DNA of 64,000 bases from Micrasema longulum (GCA_022494885.1 JAGVSM010003523.1:124001-188000); one strand, 5' to 3'; positions 21,466-33,352 are shown, numbered from the stretch's first letter. Notes: generated from the sequence alone by a model not told the origin. Numbers and translations: made by a program.

Positions 21466-24129
21466 TTATGGATTCCTATTCATTTTTTCCGATCGGAGTG
21501 TCAGTTGTAATGTCACTGGTATCTTATTTTATAACGTGCAATGTTATTTCAAGAGTCAAACCGATGTTTCTCAAAGCCGATCTTTTTGGTATAGATTTAT
21601 GCAAAGCAAATAAGGATAGAATGTAATAGTTATTTGATATAATACTATATTTAAGTACTTGTTATTGTATTCGTGGCACTGGCTTATTGTGAATGGTTTT
21701 CTTTTCAGACCTGAGGCGATAGGAGTTGTATCAGGATGTATTTTTCTCATCACAGTTTTTTTATTCATACCTATTCCGTTTAGTAAAAACATTTTGAACA
21801 AAGAAAATTTTCCACATCATGAGGTATGTGCTCTCTAAAATGTGTTTTTCTTTTCTTATGTAGGTATACAGATACTTTTGAAATAGCTTATAATATATTT
21901 ATTTTCAGTTTGCTGAATTGCTGGCAGCTTTGTTATCAATTTGTTGCATGTTATTATTGGGGTTTGCTGATGATGTGCTGGATCTGCGATGGCGTCACAA
22001 ACTATTACTTCCGACTGTAGCGTCCCTCCCATTACTTGTTGTTTATTATGTGAATATCAACTCTACCACAATAGCCGTACCACTCCCATTTCGAGAATGG
22101 TTTGGAAACTCCGTAAATATAGGTAAAAAATATTTATTACGATCATTAAATTAAGCTAACTTAATCTAATTCATGAGACAATAAACTAAACTATAAACTC
22201 TCCCATAACACGGCTTCTTACAACTCAGTTGAGTAGATGTATTTGGCAATCGTCAGTTGAAGCAGAAAATGACCGCGAATCATTAGATGTAATTGTTGGT
22301 ATATTAGAACTTCGAAGATCGAAAAACGATCGAAGGCAATGATTTTGATGATATGAGTATTCAGGACATTCAAGATTTGTTGATAGAATAATCTATTCAT
22401 AAGAAATTAGAGCAGATTTTCTAAAAATGACCTCAGATGTTAGAAACGGGGAGAATAGTAATGAAGGTTGTGAAATAAAATAATTGACTTTAAATAAATC
22501 ACAAGGCCTAAACTAAGCTTAGTATATTTTTTTGATGCAGACCCATCTGCTAAAAGAAGCCGAAAATTCAAAAGGGAGCTGGAAAATTGTCTATTTCAGT
22601 ACCAGAAAATCTATAGCAAAACAGACTTTTTAAGGATGGCGAAAAGTGCAAATGATGACAAAATTCAGAGAGATATTATTATTAAACTGAAAAAACGTTT
22701 ACATTTAGTTGTGTCGAACAGCGATGTGAAAGAAAATCATTTGATTAAGATTTGACAAATTAAAAAGTAATTAATTACTGTTTGACACACAATTATGAGC
22801 ATTTTTTATCAAACCGTTATGGAACATTTTTGGAACCTTTTTGTACTGGCTCTGAGTCTCATGAAACACGGTTACACATAACACGGTATTTTATAGGAAC
22901 CTATCTACTGTGTTGTTGGAGGGTTACCTACATGTATTTAAAAATAATTGTTGGTTTTGGTCCGAGGGTTTGACCTAATAAAAATAATTAACTATTGTTT
23001 TTTTCTAATACATTTTGTATCTCCTACTTAAGATTTTTTATCAAGAAAAGTAAGCTGTCCTATTGCATCAGGATAAACAAATAATCTCTTTATATTATTT
23101 TCAGGATTCTTCTACTACATTTATATGGGTATGTTAGCTGTGTTCTGTACCAATGCCATAAATATATTGGCTGGAATCAACGGTTTGGAAGTCGGCCAGT
23201 CTATTATAATCGCATTTTCTATAATTGCTTTTAATATTGTGGAAATGTCCGGAGAATTGTACAAAGCCCATCAATTTTCAATGTACATTATATTGCCTTA
23301 TTTAGCAACATCTTTAGGGCTATTAAAGCACAATTGGTGAGTTTATAATTTAATTTACTTATATTGACAGTAGTGTAATAGTTTTTAATTCTCGCCCATT
23401 TAAACTTCTTTTTCCAACCATTATACTACTTCTTCCCTTGTGGGTCAGATGGGGGGGGGGGTCAAATTCCATATTATATAGGTTATTCCATCATTTCTAA
23501 CTACACTTCTGGGGAGTTGATACAACACTATTGTTTGATTCTGGTTCACTGCTTAATTCTTCTAGTTTTTCACTCTCCGAGTTGAAATATATTTTGTTTT
23601 TCCAAAAATATTAGCATTTTTCTAAAGAGATTTAGTTTTCAGGTATCCATCCAAAGTGTTTGTCGGAGACACTTTCTGCTACCTTTCCGGAATGACGTTT
23701 GCAGTAGTGGGTATATTGGGGCATTTCAGTAAGACAACTATCTTATTTTTCATTCCGCAGATACTGAATTTCCTCTATTCACTGCCCCAACTCTTCCATT
23801 TTGTACCCTGCCCCCGACACCGCATGCCTACATACTCAAAAAGTATAGACAAATTGGAAGCTAGCCGGTTTAAAATAGTCAAGAAAGATTTGAATTTTTT
23901 AGGAAAATTAACAGTGTTTGTTGTGAAGACATTTAAATTAGCAGATTGTGAGGACAAAGAGGAAATATTGGTTTTAAATAATCTCACTTTAATTAACTTC
24001 GTGTTAATACATATGGGACCAACCCACGAAAAGAAACTTACCATAACTCTTCTGTGTATTCAAGTTTTGGGCTCAATTTTAGCATTCACAATAAGATACC
24101 CTCTGGCTTCATATTTTTATGATACCTAG
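21462..24129 (+). CDS. Alg7: UDP-GlcNAc:dolichyl-phosphate GlcNAc-1-phosphate transferase (DPAGT1/Alg7)
   Basis: Exons 21462-21622, 21709-21823, 21909-22122, 23105-23336 and 23643-24129 join in phase to 402 codons, against about 408 in human DPAGT1. The enzyme sits in the ER membrane and moves GlcNAc-1-P from UDP-GlcNAc to dolichyl phosphate, the committed step of N-glycosylation and the target of tunicamycin. Family blocks are visible in order: [17 protein letters not shown] near the N-terminus; [19 protein letters not shown] with its Asp pair; [40 protein letters not shown]; and PCPRHRMP in the last loop. About ten hydrophobic segments fit a polytopic membrane protein. All key motifs are present, so the gene looks functional. 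The third intron (22123-23104) carries an unrelated broken open frame at 22539-22756. The start was chosen as the first ATG giving the family-like N-terminus; MDS two codons later is also possible. Confidence 0.95.
22539..22756 (+). pseudogene. Unrecognised open fragment in Alg7 intron 3
   Basis: The plus frame reads [20 protein letters not shown], continues [20 protein letters not shown] and ends in a stop at about 22756. Upstream, about 22257-22390, another stretch ([20 protein letters not shown], then a shifted frame with [12 protein letters not shown]) looks coding-like but is broken by stops. The composition suggests a decayed transposon or retrocopy lying inside the intron. I do not recognise the family. 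Confidence 0.35.
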
Positions 24130-24242
24130 GGATGGCTTCTGCGAGTTGTTATACATAACGATAGCCATATTGTTAAAATGATATACCAAAGTTAAAATGA
24201 ATATATTTAGAAAGTGATATTTTTACAATGTAATTTTTAAAT

Positions 24243-24248
24243 AATAAA
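24243..24248 (+). terminator. Polyadenylation signal of Alg7
   Basis: AATAAA 114 bp after the stop codon, the first canonical hexamer downstream. Confidence 0.55.
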
Positions 24249-24548
24249 TACATTTAAAAAAATATTGTGTTACATATTAAGTCCAAAATATGACTCAACT
24301 GACACCTATTTTATTTCATTTGATAATATGTTGCGAAGATTACAAATTTGCCATAGTCTTCCTGACCCCCTAGCGTGTCATACATTAATTTCATTTTTAT
24401 CCCCCACTAATGCCATCAAAATTATATCATTATATTTCCTTCTAGTTTCAGCTAATACAAACGAACACTCTGCTGACCTTTGTGCTAAGCTGTCCGAGAT
24501 GTTTTTTTTTCTCCATAAATATATTCCTTAAATAACCAGAAAAAAAGG

Positions 24549-24720
24549 CGGCTTCCATGGTGTAATGGCTAAAAACATGTGACACACGCAAGGTTCTGGG
24601 TTCGATTCCTGGTGAGAACATGAAAATTTAATGTGAATTTTCTTAAGCCTGGGTTTCCTGGGCTGTAATTCACCGCTATAATTGGTCCTCTTGTGCAAAT
24701 AAAAAAGAAAGAAAAAAACA
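24549..24720 (+). mobile_element. tRNA-derived SINE, family B
   Basis: Head TGGTGTAATGGCTAAAAACA, box B GGGTTCGATTCCTGGTGAG, body AAGCCTGGGTTTCCTGGGCT, A-rich tail to about 24720. It is more diverged than the 61203 copy and has lost part of the 3' GGCCTGTTGTGG block. Confidence 0.8.
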
Positions 24721-24904
24721 AAAAAATATTTATAAAAACTCTTTATTTAAACTGTAATATTCTAGGTTTTTGTCAACATAGAAAATACACAATGTATTGA
24801 ATAATAATGTAAACTGATGTATGTTTAGTAATGTCCAAATGCCACAATTGGAACTTAAAATATAAAAGAATTTCTGATTCATAACTTTCAAAAAATCAAA
24901 CATG

Positions 24905-25290
24905 AAATCAATTTTTGAAATATCGTGAGCATACAAGGAAAACTGACCAAGTCACAATTTTTGTTGGCAAATCAATATTGAAGTCGTTAAATAGTCACGA
25001 ACTAAGTTTTTCACTTGTGATTTTAAGTAACTTTTGCTTTAAATATTGTAATAGTACGGGAGTGTTCTGATTTTGTTAACACTTCCTATAGCAGATGTTC
25101 AAAAACTAACTTTATCAATATGCAATTATCACTTTGTAATCAATCAAATGTAAAAAAAAAAACTTTTGGACAGAACTTAGGGACGGGGACTGGTCTTTTT
25201 TTCAGTAAAAGATAACATCCAGCTCTAAAACATGGTGAAAAAATCTCAAAAATTTTACTTGATCAGTTTTCCTTGTATGCTCGCGATATA
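24905..25290. mobile_element. Inverted-repeat element, arms of about 45 bp
   Basis: ATATCGTGAGCATACAAGGA with AAACTGACCAAGT at 24916-24950 is matched in reverse at about 25256-25289 (TTGATCAGTTTTCCTTGTAT, GCTCGCGATAT). The spacer is about 300 bp and non-coding. It lies between Alg7 and cropped. Probable MITE. Confidence 0.6.
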
Positions 25291-25299
25291 TAAACTATG

Positions 25300-27160
25300 T
25301 ATCATGTTTACAAAAATGAAAAAAATAACCTAGAACTTGGTGATTTCATATAAAAACAATTTAAAAACCATAATTATTAATTGATTACATCACATTCAAT
25401 ATTATCTATTTGAACTTTTGAGATGTCTATAGGTACTAAACATTACATGAAAAACCTTAGCAAGGATTATCAGATTAATTATGCTTAAAATTTAATATTT
25501 CACTCTAGTGTAACTTTAAAAAATGATTTGATGTTTTCAATAACAATTAGGAATCACCAAGTTAAAATTTTAAAATTGATTTTAAAACATATTATTACAT
25601 ATGTTTTTAATCACATCAATTTATTCACTTTGAGACGCATTAAATATGTGTAAGTCAGAGTTGGTTTTTGATGCGGGAATTACAATTCCAAACTCAGCAT
25701 TTTATGTTTAAGCTTCCATCTTTAGCTGATTTATTTATGGACAGTAAAAGTGCCAAGCCCTGTGAGGTCTAAGAATCATACATTTGATCAGATATTAAAG
25801 AACCGAACACTACAAACAAATTCTGTGCAGTCAAGTGTTCAGTGAATACCATTGTATTCGGTGCTAAATAATGCTGTTTAAAGTTTTTTTTTTTCTTGAC
25901 ACTTGCCATTCCACCAAAAATTAGATAAGACAATACTTTATACTCGAGTTAAAAACAAATTTAATAATGTCCACCAAGTACAAACTCTAAATAATATGTA
26001 TACAAATAAAAAATGAATGGACTTAGCGAGTTAACTTATGAACATGGTTAAGAATTTAGTTTCGAATGACAGAGAAATCCTAATATGTAAATTCCGTATG
26101 TGACATTTCAAGTGTATGGTTTTCAGTGGCCAGAACAATAGAACGAGCATGCACACAAGATTGAGGACAATAATCAGGAGATGTAATGAAACAAGCGACT
26201 GCCTTTTTGAATATTTTAATGAAACCAGTCATAATCATAAGCATAGATACTAAGTCTCCAGTCAATATCATACATTCTTGAGTCAAATTATAAAAGCTAA
26301 AGGTTGATTTACACAATGTAATGGAATAGCTGGTAAAATACTCGGCACTTGAGAGATTCCTAAAGTAAAAGTAGTGATCTCTTTATTTATATAAATAACA
26401 AATTTTTGTCAAAATCCCGTAATTCGGAATCGAGGGGAGGGGCTGATCATAGTATTTATTACTTATAAAATTAAATAAAAAAAATAATATTCTGTCTCGA
26501 TCCTTCCGGGGAATTGAGTCTAAACAGAGCTATTCCAGTCGCTCACTCTTGACTAGCGCCCATCGCACACAATAATTTACTAAGCCTCCAAAGTAAAACA
26601 TAAAAATGCTCCGTTACCCCCCGTAGGTGAACAAATATCCTATCAAAAATTTTGTACAATACATTGAAAATATCTCAACAAACAAAATAATTTTTCATTC
26701 CATTAAATACAAGTGAGCGATTGGTATAGCTTCTATTTAAAGTTTACGATCAGTATCCAACCTTTGGAGATAAGAAATGTTTTACAAACTCGGTTACAGA
26801 TCGCGGTCCCCGAGAGAGTGAAGAAAAAATAACAAGAGGGATATATCACAATATTTGTTTATAATTACCTACCTTTCCATCCGACAACATCTAAACAGGA
26901 TTCCTTCCGACCACTTCATCAAGCGCACGAGCGAGTGGCGCGGCCGGTACCGAGGTTAACCTACGTACAGTGAGAGGGTACAAGCGCTATTATCGCAGAG
27001 CGGCCAATATTCATAGATATATCCTAATCAATTTAAATAGTCATGATTCTGAATTATACGCAAACCAAAAGTCAACACAAAATAAATATAACGATCGTGT
27101 CCAAAGCGCACATTCTCGACAAGCCGACACGAATGGGAGAGTCTCTACGGGAGTACGTTC
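25300..27160. other. Region downstream of cropped, includes its likely 3' UTR
   Basis: No recognised gene. A 100-codon minus frame (26080 to about 26384, with LTGDLVSMLMIMTGFIKIFK) is open but within the range expected by chance. Sequence immediately after 27163 on the minus strand should include the cropped 3' UTR; no hexamer was assigned with confidence. Confidence 0.4.
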
Positions 27161-27162
27161 CA

Positions 27163-30030
27163 TCACGAGTGCTTCACCATTATCACTCCCGGTCTGCTCT
27201 GCGGGCGGAACTGCAGGAAGTCATTCATCTCCACTCTGAGCAGGCGCTGGTCCGGCTTAGTGGTCAGCGCCAGCGGCAACTCCTGCTGCTCCTCCGCAAA
27301 CAGGTGGTCTCCCTCCAGGTGGCGGATGGCCTCCACGATGGTCTCCAGGTTCTGGCGCGACGTGCTGGCCAGGTACAGGCGTGACGGCTCCGCGCCCGAC
27401 TCCTCGCCCAGCACCTCCACCTTGACCTTGGGCTCCACCTTGATGGCCGCCTCCAGCAGCGGCGCGGCGGGCGGCTCCGGTGGCGGCGTGGGGCTCGGCG
27501 CGCGCGGCGTCCCCGCCGCGTCTGCCTCCGCATCGCCCTCCTCCGGTGCCGGCGGCTCCTCCGGCAGCGCCACGTCCTCCTCGCCCAGGCAGTCCCCCTC
27601 CCCCTCCCCGTCCACGTCCCCCTCGTACTGCAGCGTGATCTGGTGCGACAGTTCGCGCAGGCTGTCGGGGTATAGCTGCCCCTCCAGCGCGCGCAGCTGG
27701 TCCTCCACTAGCGCGCGCAGGCGGCGCTCCCGCTCCAGTTGCAGGCGCAGATCGGCCAGCTCAGGGTGGTCGACGGGCGCCCCCGGGTCCCCGCCGCTGG
27801 TGTCCATCACGGAGATGATGGCCACGGCCTCCGGAGTGACGCTCTCGCTCTCGCGGATGTCCTCCGGGGTCTCGGTTATGACAGGGCAGTCGGCGACGAC
27901 AGTTTCCGTTTTTCTTTTTTTAATAGGAATTTCTCCGCCTTCATGCTGGTTGACTAATCTCTTCAGCTGGCAATTCTGGGACAACAATCTGGTTTTCTCC
28001 TGCTCCAGGGAGTAAATGTACTCGGCGGTCTGCTGCAGAATGGCGGCCTGCGGGAATACGAGGAGCATTAGGGCGCTGGACATTACGTCAGACAATACAG
28101 AGTGGGGTCAGTGGGGGGACGTTACCTTGCTGAGCTTCTCTCCCTCGTGGCGCGGCAGCAGAGTCCTGAGGGACTGGAAACCGGCGTTGATGCTCTGCAT
28201 GCGCCGGCGCTCGTTACTGTTGGCGATCTCCCTCCGGATCCTCTTCTCCGCCTCCATGGTCTGCACCACCTCTCCGCCGCCGAGCCTGGAATTTTTTTTT
28301 TCTGTGGTAAAACATCGTTATTTAGATTTAAATTATTTACCGATATTTTTTTTTAAATCCTTTTTTTACTTTAATCAAATTGCGTGATTCAAAACAGTAA
28401 ATGAAAACGGTTCATAGTTGGCAAATTCTCGGAATTATTTGTTGTATTTTCAAAATAGGTCGATATAAAATATATGCGCGGAAGCGATATTCTAATAATA
28501 CGTCAAACGAGTTGACGTCACCCGCCGCCGCGCCGGCATCAGCTGACCGCCGCGCCGGGGGGCGCCCGCCGCCGCGCGCAGTCTGTTCCGGTATGGGCGC
28601 ACCGGCGCTAACGAGCCTCACCTGTGACTATGACTGACGTGTCCGGAATTTCGCCAGAAAACCGCTTATTCTTTTGCAATAACATTTTGGTGATATTACG
28701 GCCTACACGTCCTACAACATACAGCAGTCGGGACCGTGTATGGATGACCAGTCCCAGCTGTTACTAATAATGCGTTTGTCCCTTTGCTCCGAAGTTTGTC
28801 TGTACATAAATAACTTATTCGGCAACAAAATACAAGTGACAGGATTTTGAAAAAACATATTTTTAATTGTGTCATTTACATGTAACGATTAATAAATAGA
28901 TAAATTTATTAATTAAGAAACAAGAAAAATCTCTGTTTATTTATGTGCCAGTCGGCCGCTTGCGGTGTTTAGTTAATTTTTCGTTCGACTTTTGTCGTTT
29001 TTTTTTGTCACGTACTTTTACGAAGAACTACTTATTAGGAGTTACGAATTGTAATTAACTAATCTTTACATTTACTTTAAAAACACATCTTTAAAGAAAA
29101 AATATATTCGCATTGTTTGTTAATAGATATATTTTTGACAAATAATAATTAGATTAAACTTTTAAAGGCGGAATTTGTTTTTTGTCGATTTAAAAAAAAT
29201 CCCGCGTCAAAAAGCTTAGTGTGAAAAAAAAACATTTTAAAAATGACGTTTTCATTAGATATATGCTAAATATGATTACAAACATTCTATAAATGCATTA
29301 TTATTATTTGCTAACACCGACACCGCACCGCGGTCCCGATCGTAGAATAATAATATTATATCAGAATTATTGTAATACGCAGTGTGTTGGCGCCAAAGTA
29401 CGCCGCGGTAGGAGCGTACGCCGCGGGACGTGCGGCGGCAACGGAGAGCCGGAGTTTCGTATCGCAGCTCGCGGCCGGTCCGCACCGCGCCAAACAAGCG
29501 CGAATCTTTTACGTGTTACCCTGATAGGTATCTGCGTGTACGTACTATGGGTAAATTCATTCAAGAAATGGGCGTTATACTACGCCAGTCGCGTAAACAC
29601 TTCGCGATTAGATGTTTTAGCTGTTTTTCAACTAAATTTTGCGCAATTATCGGAATTTGTCAGATTATGAAATACATCCATAGCGCACATGTTTATGAAT
29701 GACCTACGCTCACTACAAATACGGCAAAAGCCGACGTCGAAACATGGCGGCCCAACAGCTGACCAACAGACCGGTAATTAAACGCATCGCCAGACCGTTA
29801 AATGCACTACTACGGGCAGTATACGTGTTATAATATAATGAAAAATACGATAGAAAAGCTTTTGCAGATAATATGACAGTTGTATGTTATGCAAAAGAGG
29901 CGCGAAAGCCTGGTAAGTCGATAGACCGCCGGGAAACATACCTGGAAATTCTGTGATCCACACCGCCGCCCTCGCTGTCGTTGTAGTCGTCGATCTCTAG
30001 AAATTCGATGCCATTACCGAGTAATGACAT
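27163..30030 (-). CDS. crp: bHLH-leucine zipper transcription factor AP-4 (cropped/TFAP4)
   Basis: Three exons join in phase: 29942-30030, 28126-28285 and 27163-28047, giving 377 aa that begin MSLLGNGIEFLEIDDYND. Residues about 41-102 form the bHLH: the basic region EKRIRREIANSNERRRMQSI contains the N..ERRR E-box contact pattern. Helix 1 is INAGFQSLRTLLPRHEGEKL. Helix 2, AAILQQTAEYIYSLEQEKTR, flows into a leucine zipper (LLSQNCQLKRLV), and a second Leu-rich heptad stretch follows (LADLRLQLERERRLRALVED). AP-4 binds CAGCTG as a homodimer; the Drosophila orthologue cropped controls cell growth and terminal branching. The last exon is strikingly GC-rich and encodes an acidic, Pro/Ala-rich low-complexity middle, probably a regulatory tail. 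The C-terminus is conserved-looking (EMNDFLQFRPQSRPGVIMV). Intron 2 is only 78 bp and intron 1 is 1656 bp. Confidence 0.95.
28510..28625. promoter_or_regulatory. GC-rich block with CRE and CAGCTG E-box in cropped intron 1
   Basis: TGACGTCA at 28513-28520 and CAGCTGACC at 28540-28548 lie in a GC-rich island inside intron 1. A second CAGCTGACC is at 29756-29764 in the same intron. CAGCTG is the AP-4 core site, so autoregulation is possible, but this is inference from motif only. Confidence 0.35.
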
Positions 30031-30034
30031 AACT

Positions 30035-31320
30035 ACGATGTATGTGCTTTTCAGTAATCGTAATTTTTACATAAACGACAGTCAAATAAATCCACACTGA
30101 GTCTCGACATGAAATTCACATAAGGGCCAGCACCCACAATGGCGGGAAACAACAATGGATCCAGTCAGATGACGCTTGTTTAATAGTTTAGCACTGACAC
30201 TGATTTACACGTCGTAACATGCAAGAACACTTGATTACCGATTAAACGAAATGAAAAAACACGTTACACAGTATTTTTCACTTAGATTAGACTGATGTTA
30301 ATACAATTTACGAAATAAACATTAAGAATACTATAGGCCCCACGCCATTGCACGCACCAGAAACCATAGATAATTCAGTTATGTTGCTTTAATAGATTGG
30401 TAACTGTACATAATTTATCGAGGACACATAGACAACGCCAAAAAGTACTTATTTATTATATTACTAGATTATTTTTTTTCAGATGAGAATCAAACTGTTC
30501 GATGTCCACTATAAACTATAGCATTTAAAAAAAAATACTATTTGTTTTTAAGAAAACACGTGTCGTTATACTCGAAATAATTATCATATCGCTGGTTAAT
30601 ACTTTCCGAGCTATTATCCAATGTGTTGGTTTGATTTAATTCATTAAAATAATAAAAACACTTAAACAGTTTCATTATTTTAGTAACATCGTTGTACCAG
30701 TTTGACAATGTTAAAAGTGGAATGTAACTGTGTAAATATTTTTATTGTTATTATTAAAATGCAGTTCCACCAAGAAGCGACAGTAGAAAAAATCAATTTA
30801 TGATTTGATTCATATTTATAGGTAAGAGTAGGTAAAAATAAACCTACTTGAAAAGCTAAGATTTTTAAATACCACGTTTTTCAAATAATGTTGATTGTAC
30901 AATTGTGATAATTGATAATTAAATTGTAGTGATTCTTTTTATTTTCATACTTGCGTTCTTCTTAATTCGAGAACAAGTAATATTTTTTATAATTCGTAAA
31001 TTTCATATTTCGGGGTATACAATTTAATAGCTGTAATAATAATAACTAGAATACAAATTGCACCTAATTGAATGAAAATAATTTTCAAAACCCGGTTTAA
31101 AATAAAATATTTTCTTGGCAAGTAAAAATAATTTATATTAAAAACGTGTATCACAATCAATTAAAAAAAAAATATTGATGTGATTTTCAAAAACGTTCAA
31201 GTCATATTTGGAAAAATAATAAAATAATTTTAATAAGATTCTGCGTCTAGTTAGTTTTTGTTCCAAGCCCCAAAATTTCAAATCAATTCCAAATTTATCT
31301 CATTTTGGCCTTATTGTATT
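30035..31320. other. Cropped upstream region and AT-rich spacer
   Basis: The first 150 bp above the cropped start codon should hold its 5' UTR and promoter. At about 30731-30795 lies a minus-strand copy of the 3' end of the LINE whose plus-strand copy ends near 32030 (shared GGTGGAACTGCATTTTAAT). Nothing else recognised. Confidence 0.45.
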
Positions 31321-31324
31321 TCTT

Positions 31325-32040
31325 TTATTCATTAACGATATTGTTAATATATTCCACGATGACAAAATACTCATTTTTGCTAATGATCTCAAGATCTTTA
31401 GACTAATAAAAACTCCTTTTGACTGTTCGATTGTTTAAAGAAATTTTGATAATCTTGAGGCCTGGTGCACCAGAAATACTCTCTTTCTTAACGTGGTTAG
31501 TGTCATGTAATGCGGTTTTCTCGAATAAAAAATCCATTGGTGTTTCAACATAGCATCAGTAATACGACATTAATTATTGTAAAGAGAATAAATGATCTGG
31601 GTATCTTATTTGATGATAAATTAACTTTTGTTACCCATATGAATGAGATGTTTTATAGAGCCACAAAAACCCTAGGCTTTATTATCAGAACAACAAGAGA
31701 GTTTAAGTCTGTTGATGTATTAAAAATATTATGCATGACCCTAGTAAGAAGTCAGTTAGAATATGGGTTGTCAGCTTGGTCTCCTCATTATGTTACCCAT
31801 ATAAACAATGTGGAGAAAGTCAAACACAAGTTTTTAAGATTCATCAATTTCAAATTAAGCATTCCAATTGAAGAGCCAATCTTTAACGAAGCAGTTAAAA
31901 TTAATATATAATAGTGATAGAAGGGAAGTTTCAGATTTAGTGCTGCTTTTTAAGTTAATTAATAATTAAGTTTTTCTACTGATATTTCTCGGTGGAACTG
32001 CATTTTAATTATAATAATAAAAATACTTTATTGTTTTATT
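31325..32040 (+). pseudogene. Non-LTR retrotransposon reverse transcriptase fragment
   Basis: The frame reads INDIVNIFHDDKILIFANDL, where FAND stands at the position of the catalytic FADD/YADD box, so a key Asp is lost. After two stops it resumes LEAWCTRNTLFLNV and then the open stretch 31510-31911 with INDLGILFDDKLTFVTHMNE, TKTLGFIIRTTREF and LVRSQLEYGLSAWSP, the thumb region of Jockey/CR1-like ORF2. The end near 32030 has AATAATAAAAATA-type sequence. A related copy is at 54930-55945. Inactive. Confidence 0.75.
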
Positions 32041-32084
32041 CCCCTTTTATCTATAATGATTTATTTTTTTTAGCCAGTGACAGG

Positions 32085-32815
32085 GTTTCATCGTAACCGA
32101 CATCGTCAGACTAATGTCGTATTTCGTAAAAAAAGTATTTTGCCTCGTCCCACGCTGTCTTAAATTCACACAATTGAAAACTTCAGTACTGTCAAGAACA
32201 TTATTGAATAATTATAATAATAATAATACTTTATAGTTTTATTCCACTTTTATTTATAATTATTTTATAATTTTTTTACCAGTGACCGGGTTTCGTCGTG
32301 ACCGACACTAGTCTGACGATGTTTTCAATTGTGTGAATTTTTATGTAAGACAGCGTGGGACGAGGCAAAATACTTTTTTTGCTGTTGATTTGCATAGTTA
32401 AAACTATCCTTAGTACTCACCTATTCCACGGCTTCACATGTCAGCGAACAAACATGGAAACTTTGATTTATTTCATTTATTTTTACACCAATTAAAATCA
32501 TTACTTTTTAATCACTTCTTTTCTAAATTATAAAAATGTACTAAGTGTTATGCTTGTTTTACTGTTTAACTATATGATACACCGCCTCTGGTACTTCAAT
32601 ACTTTGCATATTTCAACTCTTTATTTATTATTAATTTGCTGCATACCCATGTTATAATTTCTTATTTAATTTTCCTTTATTATTTCTTTACTTTCTGCTG
32701 ATTTTATTTTATGTATCTATATTTCTATCCTCATGTACATATAATTGTTTTTCAATATTATTTTTTGCTTCGTCAAAGGTGTAAGCCGTCGAAATAAATA
32801 AATAAATAATAACAT
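32085..32815 (+). mobile_element. LINE 3' end, copy 2, with internal inverted repeat
   Basis: From about 32375 the sequence matches the reverse complement of 6020-6490 and ends GTAAGCCGTCG with an (AAAT)n tail near 32815, as expected of a retrotransposon 3' end. Before it, TATTTTGCCTCGTCCCACGC followed by TGTCTTAAATTCACACAATTG (32137-32177) is mirrored at about 32325-32372, forming a large imperfect hairpin. Two copies of a 'GGGTTTC.TCGT.ACCGAC' block lie at about 32090 and 32288. Confidence 0.65.
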
Positions 32816-32887
32816 TCCCTTACAAAATTTCACACTGAACATGTAAGTGGAATGTTTCCTTTTTTTAAAATCAAACCAAATGGCACC

Positions 32888-33052
32888 CCCCGCAGAATAA
32901 TGGCTAAAGTGCTTGCCTGACGCACGGAGGGTTCCGGATTCGATTTCCAGTGCGATTACAATAATTAAATGTATTTTTTTCTTCAGCCTGGTTATTCTGT
33001 ATTGTATTTTACCACTGTAGTTATGCCTGCTGGCTTGTTGCAGTGCAATATA
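32888..33052 (+). mobile_element. tRNA-derived SINE, family B, diverged
   Basis: Box A region AATAATGGCTAAAGTGCTTG, box B GGATTCGATTTCCAG (two changes), body ends GGCTTGTTGCAGTGC. The oldest-looking B copy in the window. Confidence 0.7.
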
Positions 33053-33352
33053 GTTCATAAATGACGTTCCATTTAATGAAATAGAAACTAATAAATTATG
33101 AGGAGAAATGACATGATTTTAATTAACCAACATTGAAAATACGGAACTACTATTTACCAATACTAACCAATCAACGGATGTATTATATATGACCAAAGAA
33201 CAAGTAGTTTTCGTAATAACAAACAGATGACATAAAAAGCGCTTTCTGAGCAAACAGAAAAATGTGTGTACCTATTTGATTTATGCATTTTTTAGGAGAT
33301 ATTTGAGACGAATACATAGTAAAAAAGTTTTATGGAAAAAAAGGAAATGTTT

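Noticed and set aside
21571..21801. Minus-strand frame over Alg7 exons 1-2
   Set aside because: Shadow of the spliced Alg7 exons on the plus strand.
26080..26384. 100-codon minus-strand frame with membrane-like residues
   Set aside because: In DNA this AT-rich, a handful of stop-free runs of this length is expected in 64 kb over six frames; no splice partner or family match.
27260..28015. 251-codon open frame on the plus strand
   Set aside because: It is antisense to the GC-rich third exon of cropped. GC-rich DNA has few stops, and the translation is low-complexity Ser/Arg/Pro with no family resemblance.
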